NCBI GenBank assembly: GCA_043804925.1
Contig: JAZDIP010000083.1
Location: 1 to 5,032 of the forward strand
Reading direction: 5' to 3'
DNA length: 5,032 bases
From: ChocPot-Mid sp043804925
GTDB taxonomy: Bacteria; Bacteroidota; Ignavibacteria; Kapaibacteriales; UBA2268
Shown here: positions 1-5,028 of the stretch, in pieces
Layout: the number at the start of each line of letters is the position of its first letter
How positions within the stretch are numbered: position 1 is the stretch's first letter
Position numbers and translations under genes: made by a program
Notes under the pieces: model-generated
The model's input: only the letters and a program-made list of their open reading frames with translations
Databases searched by the model: none
Told to the model about the DNA's origin: nothing

Positions 1-2
1 AT

Positions 3-794
3 ATATTTATAACCGGAAAACAAAATAATAATTCAAAACGTGAAGTATTAACGATAAAATTTAATCAAGATGGTGATTCTCTTTGGTCAAGGAAATATTC
101 TTCACCAACTGATTTGAGTACATCTGGTAATGATATTAAAATTTCAGAAAATGGTTCGGTAATTGTGTTGGCAAGCCTTGATTTGTCTGCAGATTATGGA
201 TTATTAATTAATCTAATATATGATAAAAATGGAAATCTAGTTGTAGCAAATGAAAAGAGAACTAATTCATCAGGTGGAGGGCAACCAGCAATGGTTATCG
301 ATAATTATAGTAACATAATTATTGCAGGTTTTGATCATGATTATGGTGGGAAAAACGATATATTCATTCTTGGAATTGATAAATTAGGGAAACAAATTGA
401 TTCTATTTCATTTAATTCAACTGAGGCGTCTAATGAATCTCTATCATTTTTGGAATCAGATTTAGATGGACAAATTTATATAGTAGGCAAATCTGATGGG
501 GATATAGTAACAATAAAGTTATCACAATTAAAGAATCATATAAATGATGTAAATTATAGAGTGTTAAATTTCTATCCAAATCCTTTAGTTGATATCTCAC
601 AGATTGAATTGGCAAATAGTATCACTTCGCAATATCAAATGAAAATATATGATACATCAGGAAAGATAATAAGTATTAAAAAGGCAGATAGTTGCGGCAT
701 TTTTCTGCATAGATCTGATTTTAAACCAGGTATGTATATTTACGAAATAAATGATGATAACAATAATTATTACGGAAAATTTTTAGTTGAATAA
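3..794 (+). CDS. T9SS type A sorting domain protein with beta-propeller-like repeats (5' partial)
   Basis: The reading frame is open to the left window edge, so the true start is upstream; the in-frame TTG at 114 is not a credible start. The visible 263 residues have two parts. Residues 1 to about 185 hold roughly four degenerate repeats of about 45-50 residues with patterns such as IFITGKQ, IIIAGF and IYIVGKSDGD followed by an IKL/IKF strand and, in the first, G-D-S-L-W. This resembles SBBP/delta-60 type beta-propeller blades. Residues about 188-263 are a C-terminal secretion domain with the FYPNP motif, a YDTSGKII strand, the PGMYIYEI motif and a terminal GKFLVE strand, as in T9SS type A sorting domains. 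The known role of that domain is to take the protein across the outer membrane and then be removed. The product is therefore probably a secreted or surface protein; its ligand is unknown. The gene ends 8 bp before attC1, so it is probably the cargo of the preceding cassette. Confidence 0.85.
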   Translation: MFITGKQNNNSKREVLTIKFNQDGDSLWSRKYSSPTDLSTSGNDIKISENGSVIVLASLDLSADYGLLINLIYDKNGNLVVANEKRTNSSGGGQPAMVIDNYSNIIIAGFDHDYGGKNDIFILGIDKLGKQIDSISFNSTEASNESLSFLESDLDGQIYIVGKSDGDIVTIKLSQLKNHINDVNYRVLNFYPNPLVDISQIELANSITSQYQMKIYDTSGKIISIKKADSCGIFLHRSDFKPGMYIYEINDDNNNYYGKFLVE

Positions 795-802
795 ACACCA
801 AT

Positions 803-932
803 GCATAACAACAGCTACGCGCAATTAGGGGTAAGTTGTTCGTAAGACAAAATAAAAAATGCTAAAATTTATCGTTTCGCAAAAAGTCTTACTAATTCCC
901 GCCCTAACTGCGCGTAGCTGCAACCGTTAGGC
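803..932 (+). other. attC1: integron attC-like recombination site
   Basis: The inverse core GCATAAC (803-809) is followed by the spacer AA, then the arm CAGCTACGCGCAATTAGGG (812-830). After a 71-nt loop comes the complementary arm CCCTAACTGCGCGTAGCTG (902-920), the spacer CAACC and the core GTTAGGC (926-932), which fits the GTTRRRY consensus. Eighteen of 19 arm positions are complementary; the exception is A against C, a G-T wobble on the bottom strand. A further 7-bp stem (GTAAGAC at 842-848, GTCTTAC at 886-892) lies in the loop. The expected crossover is between G926 and T927. The inverse core predicts that cassette A begins TTATGCA, which lies outside the window. A simple terminator is less likely because there is no U tract and the same architecture recurs twice more. 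Confidence 0.88.
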
Positions 933-934
933 AC

Positions 935-1130
935 AAGCGGAGGAGCAACGGTGCAACATAAAAACGAAACTGATAAAATGACAAAAAAAAATGATAGCCA
1001 ACGCACAAAGCAAGAGTGTTCCAGCCCATCCCACAACCGTCCCTTCGCTTCCACACACTTGTTTTCTTTGCTGACCCACAACTTAATAGCAATGACAATA
1101 TTTTTATGAAAATTATGTTAATATCAGTGT
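935..1130 (+). other. Gene-free leader of cassette B
   Basis: This stretch between attC1 and the first operon gene has no convincing CDS. It begins with a purine-rich GGAGGAG (939-945) that could serve as a ribosome binding site for a 52-codon frame from GTG 951 to TGA 1107-1109, but that frame looks random in composition. Bases 1030-1049 match a sequence downstream of the operon. The last 50 bases (1081-1130) are very AT-rich and could hold the operon promoter. I find no clean Bacteroidota promoter (TTTG with a spaced TAnnTTTG); the nearest to a -7 box is TATTTTTA at 1099-1106, without a correctly spaced -33 box. Confidence 0.5.
1030..1049 (+). repeat. Direct repeat, left copy (cassette B leader)
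   Basis: CCCACAACCGTCCCTTCGCT recurs at 4404-4422 with only one base (an A) missing. The two copies, in the same orientation, bracket the four-gene operon inside cassette B. Weaker similarity continues a few bases to the right in both (CACACTTG here, GCACATTG there). Both copies are GC-richer than the operon. Confidence 0.7.
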
Positions 1131-1979
1131 ATGTTAAGAAGCTATGCAATATTTTCAACATTGTTATTTGCATTTTCTTTAAATGCACAGGATTGGTGTA
1201 ATCATAAACCTGCAAAATTTGATAAACCACTTTCTTTTGAAAACAAATTGATTAGTGATAGGCTTAATCATACAATTAATCCCAATATCCTGAATTATAA
1301 AGAAACCCAAATTGAGATTGCAACAATGCTAAAGCCAGAATTTTTTGTTGATGGCAGATGGCGTCATATTGATACAATGTCGGTTTATAGTATCTATAAT
1401 GGATATACAATAAAACACGCTTTCCTTAAAAGTTTTGAATTACAATTTAGTGCAACAGATTTGATAATTAAAGCAAGCGAAGAAATAAAAAATTATAGTA
1501 AAGAAAGTTTGAATACCAATGTATCAGTAGGAGTTAAATATATTATTTATAATTCAGTGAAAAACAATTCATGTATTGGCTTATTTGGGCAGGTTACTAT
1601 TCCAAAGTTTAAAAATTCTCTAAATACATTATTTTCTCCAGAGGTAAGGGTTTTAGTTAGCAGGCCTTTTACTAAACACACAATGTTAACTGGAAATTTG
1701 GGTGGAGTTTATATGAATAATGAAGAAAAAGCAGAAATTGTATATGCTCTCAATATAAAAAGGAACATAGGGAAGCGATTTGAAATGTTTGCTGAATTCT
1801 ATAAAAATTGTATAAAAACAGGTCCTGCCAGAAGCCCAAATAAAAGATGGTTGCTGGGATTTGGATATTATTTTTTGAGTAACCTTTATGCCTATTCTTC
1901 CATTGAGGGAGGTTGGTATCATGAAGACTCGTTAAATGATGGCCAGTTTGATGTTGGACTAACATATCGGTTAAAATGA
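1131..1979 (+). CDS. Outer-membrane beta-barrel protein, PF13557-like 'transporter' family
   Basis: A 282-residue protein. ATG 1131 is the first start after an in-frame TAA at 1119 and gives a good signal peptide: positive Arg3, a hydrophobic core at about residues 5-17, and cleavage after SLNA19 before Gln20. The rest alternates as in a barrel: paired strands around YTIKHAFLKSFELQF, VGVKYIIY, the FGQVTIPKF segment, then PEVRVLVSRPF, and a C-terminal block with SPNKRWLLGFGYYFLSNL and a final VGLTYRLK strand. That layout (sample-fit strand, LTIPK-like strand, a P-E-x-R-x-L strand, an SPN-x-R block, terminal aromatic/basic strand) is what I know of the Bacteroidota 'transporter' proteins related to PF13557 (Phenol_MetA_deg). 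Location is outer membrane; substrate unknown. It is the first operon gene and overlaps the next by 4 bp (ATGA). Family assignment is from motif memory, not a search. Confidence 0.72.
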   Translation: MLRSYAIFSTLLFAFSLNAQDWCNHKPAKFDKPLSFENKLISDRLNHTINPNILNYKETQIEIATMLKPEFFVDGRWRHIDTMSVYSIYNGYTIKHAFLKSFELQFSATDLIIKASEEIKNYSKESLNTNVSVGVKYIIYNSVKNNSCIGLFGQVTIPKFKNSLNTLFSPEVRVLVSRPFTKHTMLTGNLGGVYMNNEEKAEIVYALNIKRNIGKRFEMFAEFYKNCIKTGPARSPNKRWLLGFGYYFLSNLYAYSSIEGGWYHEDSLNDGQFDVGLTYRLK

Positions 1980-2623
1980 TGAAGACAATGTTTTCAGTCA
2001 AATATATAAAGTTTAATAGTTTATCAGTATTAACCATTTTCATGACAATTACATTTAATGCCTATTGTCAGGATAATTATGTGGGGCTTTCAATGGATGT
2101 CCAGAATACCAAATTAATTGATTTTTCAGAATTAAATTTAAATACACAGGGGGCATACAGGCCTTCAATGACTATTAAATATGAATATGTATTTAAAAAC
2201 AAAAACGCATTCCAAACTGGATTTGGATACAATATGATAACTCAAAAAAGCGATTTGTTTAAAAATAATTTTTACTACTTATCAGTTCCCTTGCATTATA
2301 AAACCAATGTAACAAAAGAATCAGGAAATATTACTTTTTCAACACTTTTAGGTTTAAACTTTCACTATCTGGTTGCTGCAAACCATGTATTTTCTGATGG
2401 GCAAAAATTAAATTTAAAGAACTACAGTTCAAAGTTTCATTATGAAGGGATTATAGGTTGTGGAGTTAATAAGAAACTAACCGAAAAAATCAGATTTGAA
2501 TCCTTATTTACACTTGCGATAGGTTCTAGTGTAAACAGGATAAATCCGTCTAAAATTTACTTACAAAATTTGAATGTGGGTTTTGACTTAAGTCTTTATT
2601 ATTTATTGTCAAGAAAAAAATAA
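1976..2623 (+). CDS. Outer-membrane beta-barrel protein (PF13568-like), paralogue of the gene at 3763-4389
   Basis: The ATG at 1976 overlaps the previous stop as ATGA, showing translational coupling; a second ATG at 1979 is equally possible. The 215-residue product has an N-terminal signal peptide with a hydrophobic stretch at about residues 15-29 and likely cleavage before Gln32 (NAYC/QD). The Cys is not in a good lipobox, so a type I signal is favoured. The mature part has short alternating strands with aromatic girdle residues, typical of small Bacteroidota OMP beta-barrels of about 8 strands, and ends on a barrel-like strand (VGFDLSLYYLL) followed by a basic tail. It shares VQNTKL, AYRP, GFGYN/GIGYM, NNF-YL-VP, the GLNFHYL/GFNFQYL pair and FHYE-I-G-G with the protein two genes downstream, in the same order over the full length, so the two are paralogues. 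Role is unknown; a structural or partner role for the adjacent lipoprotein is inference. Confidence 0.75.
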   Translation: MMKTMFSVKYIKFNSLSVLTIFMTITFNAYCQDNYVGLSMDVQNTKLIDFSELNLNTQGAYRPSMTIKYEYVFKNKNAFQTGFGYNMITQKSDLFKNNFYYLSVPLHYKTNVTKESGNITFSTLLGLNFHYLVAANHVFSDGQKLNLKNYSSKFHYEGIIGCGVNKKLTEKIRFESLFTLAIGSSVNRINPSKIYLQNLNVGFDLSLYYLLSRKK

Positions 2624-2624
2624 G

Positions 2625-3758
2625 ATGCAAATAAAAAAGAAATACTATTTTGGAAAACTATTAATGCTTCTTATTATAGTTCAATTGTTTTCTTGCGAAG
2701 ATGAATTGACATTAGACGAAACAATGTCGCTAGAAGAAAAGATTGATGTTGTTATTGAACCAAATACATACTTCGGCAAGCCAGGAGGTATTATTATCGG
2801 AATTATACAAAACGGAGAGAAAACAATATATAGCTATGGTGATGCAGGGTTGGGATATGGTGCTCCTAAATCGAACACCATTTTTGAGATAGCTTCACTT
2901 ACAAAAACATTTACGGGTATTCTGTTAAACAGTATGGCCTCGGACAGTATTTTAAGTATGGAAGATACCATCACAAAATTTCTTCCAGAAAATGTTACCC
3001 CACCAACATATAATGGAGAGCAAATAAAATTGTGGCATCTGGCAACACATACATCAGGATTACCTAATTCCTGTAACAATTTCAATCCTGATGAATCTGT
3101 TTTTACTAATGAAGACTATTATGATTTTTTAAATAATATATCTGAACAGGCTTTTCCTTTTGGAAATTACACAAATGGGAATGAACTTGAAAGCCTTGGA
3201 ACAAAAGCATACTACTCTAATATTGGAATGGCTCTTCTTGGTCATATACTTGAGTTGGCATCAGGAGAAATTTACGAAAACCTGTTTGATGAAAGAATCG
3301 CAAATATATTATCAATGCCAGATACAAAAACATATGAGGAACAATCATCTGAACAAAAAGATAGAATAGCAAAAGCGTATTCAACGGAACAAAAGGAAGT
3401 GGAGATAAATAAAAATTGGGGAAGAAGTGTTGGCGCAGGTGCATATCTTTCAACTATGGATGATATGTTAAACTATATCGAGGCAAATATTAATGCAAGT
3501 CCTTCACATTTTCCTGCTATCAACCAAAGTCATGAAATGCTTTTTTCTGCAAATAATGGCTCTGAATCAGGAATAGGAAGTGCTTGGTTTATAAACATTG
3601 TAAATAGCGATACAATTATTCATCACAGTGGGGCTTCAGTACATGAGAGCTATATTAAATTTAATAAAAGTAAAAAATATGGAATAATTGCCCTTTCTAA
3701 TACAAGGAATTATAAATTCATTGATAACATCAATAAAATTTTTGAATTATTGGAGTAA
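2625..3758 (+). CDS. Serine hydrolase lipoprotein, class C beta-lactamase-like fold (PF00144 family)
   Basis: A 377-residue protein starting 1 bp after the previous stop. Residues 1-24 form a lipoprotein signal with lipobox L-F-S-C24. The mature end C-E-D-E is acidic, resembling the lipoprotein export signal that takes Bacteroidota lipoproteins to the cell surface. All three catalytic motifs are visible: S91-L-T-K94 (nucleophile Ser91, general base Lys94) in EIASLTKTFTG, Y197-S-N199 in AYYSNIGMALLGHILE, and H334-S-G336 in place of the KTG box. The family hallmark HLATHTSGLP is at 138-147. Length is normal and the protein looks intact. Family members include D-amino peptidases, esterases and penicillin-binding-like enzymes; HSG instead of KTG fits a peptidase or esterase at least as well as a beta-lactamase, so resistance should not be assumed. 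It is flanked by two paralogous barrels in one operon. Confidence 0.9.
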   Translation: MQIKKKYYFGKLLMLLIIVQLFSCEDELTLDETMSLEEKIDVVIEPNTYFGKPGGIIIGIIQNGEKTIYSYGDAGLGYGAPKSNTIFEIASLTKTFTGILLNSMASDSILSMEDTITKFLPENVTPPTYNGEQIKLWHLATHTSGLPNSCNNFNPDESVFTNEDYYDFLNNISEQAFPFGNYTNGNELESLGTKAYYSNIGMALLGHILELASGEIYENLFDERIANILSMPDTKTYEEQSSEQKDRIAKAYSTEQKEVEINKNWGRSVGAGAYLSTMDDMLNYIEANINASPSHFPAINQSHEMLFSANNGSESGIGSAWFINIVNSDTIIHHSGASVHESYIKFNKSKKYGIIALSNTRNYKFIDNINKIFELLE

Positions 3759-3762
3759 AAAG

Positions 3763-4389
3763 ATGCCTAATATTAACCGACGATATTTAATTGTATTTCT
3801 GATTTTGAATTGCCTTTTTTTAAAGGTCTATTGTCAAAAAGGATTTTCAGTGGGTACATCTTTATCTGTACAAAACACTAAGTTGGATTCTCGTCTAAAT
3901 AAGAAAGTAGAAACATATAACGCGTACAGACCTGCTGGAAATATAAATTTGCAATATCGTTTTTCCAACAAAATTGCATTACAAAGCGGGATTGGATATA
4001 TGCTTCTTACCCAGAAAACGACAGATTTCAGCAATAATTTTAATTATCTTAATGTACCAGTTTATATTAAATTAGGCTCGTATAAAAATAATCGCCGTTT
4101 TGCTTTTACATATTTTGGAGGTTTTAACTTTCAATATCTTATTAACGCAAATAACATATATAATAATGAAAAGACTAATATTAACAAATATTGTGATTCA
4201 TTTCATTATGAGACTATTGTAGGTACAGGATTAAAATACAAAATCAATGACAAATTAGAAATGGAGTCCTATGCGTTCATATCAAGAGGATGTGTAATCA
4301 ATAAAACTACGTCAAATGGATTTAATCTATCTAATAAAAATTATGGCATTATAATTAACATGATATATGAACTTGAATTTCAAAAATAA
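3763..4389 (+). CDS. Outer-membrane beta-barrel protein (PF13568-like), paralogue of the gene at 1976-2623
   Basis: I place the start at ATG 3763, 4 bp after the hydrolase stop. GGAG at 3752-3755 lies 7 nt before it, and this start puts a signal peptide at the N-terminus. A longer frame from TTG 3688 would overlap the hydrolase by 71 bp and bury the signal, so I reject it. The product has 208 residues. It has Arg6-Arg7, a hydrophobic core at about residues 8-20 and likely cleavage before Gln25 (VYC/QK), matching the odd AYC/QD site of its paralogue. The full length aligns with the 215-residue barrel upstream, sharing VQNTKL, AYRP, GIGYM, NNFNYLNVP, GFNFQYL-NANN and FHYE-IVG-G. It is the last operon gene. 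Two related barrels around one surface hydrolase suggest a duplication with kept or split roles; the actual role is not known. Confidence 0.78.
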   Translation: MPNINRRYLIVFLILNCLFLKVYCQKGFSVGTSLSVQNTKLDSRLNKKVETYNAYRPAGNINLQYRFSNKIALQSGIGYMLLTQKTTDFSNNFNYLNVPVYIKLGSYKNNRRFAFTYFGGFNFQYLINANNIYNNEKTNINKYCDSFHYETIVGTGLKYKINDKLEMESYAFISRGCVINKTTSNGFNLSNKNYGIIINMIYELEFQK

Positions 4390-4403
4390 AATATCATCCC
4401 TGT

Positions 4404-4422
4404 CCCACACCGTCCCTTCGCT
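4404..4422 (+). repeat. Direct repeat, right copy (cassette B tail)
   Basis: CCCACACCGTCCCTTCGCT matches 1030-1049 except for one missing A. It lies 15 bp after the stop of the last operon gene, so with the left copy it brackets the whole coding part of cassette B. Confidence 0.7.
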
Positions 4423-4432
4423 GCAAGGCACA

Positions 4433-4476
4433 TTGGCAAAACGCTCAAATCCAACGCTACAACCAAATTTTGCCAA
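4433..4476. repeat. Inverted repeat in the cassette B tail
   Basis: TTGGCAAAA (4433-4441) and TTTTGCCAA (4468-4476) are perfectly complementary over 9 bp with a 26-nt loop. It could fold in the mRNA after the operon, but no run of T follows directly, so I do not call it an intrinsic terminator. Confidence 0.4.
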
Positions 4477-4565
4477 AGAGCCTTTTCGCCCGTCCCGCTC
4501 CATCGCAGGATTGAAAGATAGTGCAAACTTGATAGATAAAGGGATTGAGAATATAAACCGCCAGT

Positions 4566-4695
4566 GCCTAACACACAATATAGCCAATAAGGGTTTCAGT
4601 GGTATGCGAAGGTTTGTAGCCCGCTTCAATTTTTTGTGTACCTTGATAGGCAATCGCCCGCAATCCCTTACTGGCCATATTGTCAAACGTTAGCG
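4566..4695 (+). other. attC2: integron attC-like recombination site
   Basis: The inverse core GCCTAAC (4566-4572) fits RYYYAAC and is followed by the spacer AC and the arm ACAATATAGCCAATAAGGG (4575-4593). After a 71-nt loop come the arm CCCTTACTGGCCATATTGT (4665-4683), the spacer CAAAC and the core GTTAGCG (4689-4695). The arms match at 17 of 19 positions; both exceptions are A against C, which are G-T wobbles on the bottom strand. The core departs from GTTRRRY at its sixth and seventh bases. The inverse core is complementary to the start of cassette B rather than to its own core, showing that this site ends cassette B. The expected crossover is between G4689 and T4690. Confidence 0.87.
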
Positions 4696-5028
4696 GCAAG
4701 GGCATTCCAGCTCGCATGAGCATTTTTTATTTGTGTTTCTGATTCGGCAAAAAATGTGCGAGCAGTTTTGCGGGCAAAATAAGGTAGGTGCCATTTTCAA
4801 GATTTAGTTTGAAACATGCACAGATGATTCATTTATGTGGCTTAAAGCATTTAAAAGGAACTTGGCAATTATGGTTTTTAATGGCTCCCATTTCGCCCCA
4901 ATCCCGCTAACAAGCGGTAAGCCCAATGCCTGGTTCTTTCTTATATCGAAATTTTTTGTTTAATTTTAATAAAACGAATAACGAACATAAAATCTTAAAA
5001 CTATCGGCACTGGGCCTACCGCCAGCCG
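4690..5028 (+). mobile_element. Integron-type cassette C, 339 bp, no convincing gene
   Basis: This cassette is bounded by the crossover points of attC2 and attC3. Its opening, with the preceding G, is GTTAGCGG (4689-4696), the exact reverse complement of CCGCTAAC (4904-4911) in attC3, as expected for one cassette's two ends. Only about 215 bp lie between the core and attC3. The longest frames starting with ATG on the + strand are 28 codons (4824-4910, ending at a TAA inside the attC3 inverse core) and 17 codons (from 4754). The most notable content is the hairpin at 4710-4763. It may be a gene-less cassette that supplies a small RNA or regulatory DNA, or a decayed one. Confidence 0.75.
4710..4763. 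ncRNA. Strong imperfect hairpin in cassette C; possible structured RNA
   Basis: GCTCGCA (4710-4716) plus CATTTTTT (4721-4728) together are the exact reverse complement of AAAAAATGTGCGAGC (4749-4763). This gives a 15-bp stem interrupted on the left arm only by a 4-nt bulge, TGAG, with a 20-nt loop (4729-4748). The left arm also contains a small competing hairpin, GCTC-GCAT-GAGC (4710-4721), so two exclusive folds are possible. There is no coding evidence here. Role as RNA, attenuator or DNA protein-binding site is open. Confidence 0.4.

Larger units (their letters stand above)
4390..4563 (+). other. Gene-free tail of cassette B
   Basis: This segment between the last operon stop and attC2 has no credible CDS; open frames exist on both strands but carry no recognisable protein features. 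It is clearly richer in G+C than the operon. It holds the right copy of the direct repeat (4404-4422), a 9-bp inverted repeat (TTGGCAAAA 4433-4441, TTTTGCCAA 4468-4476) and a further CGTCCCGCT stretch near 4491-4499. No U-tract terminator is evident. Confidence 0.55.
927..4689 (+). mobile_element. Integron-type gene cassette B, 3,763 bp, four genes
   Basis: The boundaries are set by the G/TT crossover points of attC1 and attC2. Bases 926-934 (GTTAGGCAC) are the exact reverse complement of 4564-4572 (GTGCCTAAC), and complementarity extends to 13 of 15 positions (926-940 against 4558-4572), as expected for the two ends of one circularised cassette. All four genes read toward the attC, the normal cassette polarity. 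The usual integron cassette is about 0.5-1 kb with one gene and little non-coding DNA. This one carries a four-gene operon with about 200 bp of leader and 175 bp of tail. Whether it moves as one unit today is inference; the matching ends show that it was probably one unit at its last insertion. Confidence 0.8.

Noticed and set aside
803..932. Reading the attC1 stem as a rho-independent terminator of the T9SS gene
   Set aside because: There is no U tract after the stem, the loop is long, and two more sites share the same geometry and cassette register.
1060..1130. A defined Bacteroidota promoter before the operon
   Set aside because: The region is AT-rich, but no TAnnTTTG box with a correctly spaced TTTG was found; only TATTTTTA at 1099-1106 comes near.
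869..1230. Open frames on both strands over attC1 and the leader
   Set aside because: They cross the attC1 stem and the start of the first operon gene, with no recognisable protein features.
2625..3758. Calling the hydrolase an antibiotic-resistance beta-lactamase
   Set aside because: The fold family is clear, but HSG replaces KTG and the family includes many peptidases and esterases; nothing visible supports beta-lactam specificity.
3688..3762. Upstream extension of the last barrel gene from a TTG start
   Set aside because: It overlaps the hydrolase by 71 bp and places 25 residues before a clear signal peptide; ATG 3763 with GGAG upstream is the better start.
4327..4693. Open frames of 108 and 119 codons on the two strands across the cassette B tail and attC2
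   Set aside because: They run through the recombination site stem, have no signal, domain or sensible composition, and mirror each other in the GC-richer non-coding stretch.
4824..4910. A 28-codon frame in cassette C ending at a TAA inside the attC3 inverse core
   Set aside because: A stop in the inverse core is common in cassettes, but the peptide is short, without a recognisable feature or a clear ribosome binding site; not enough to call a gene.
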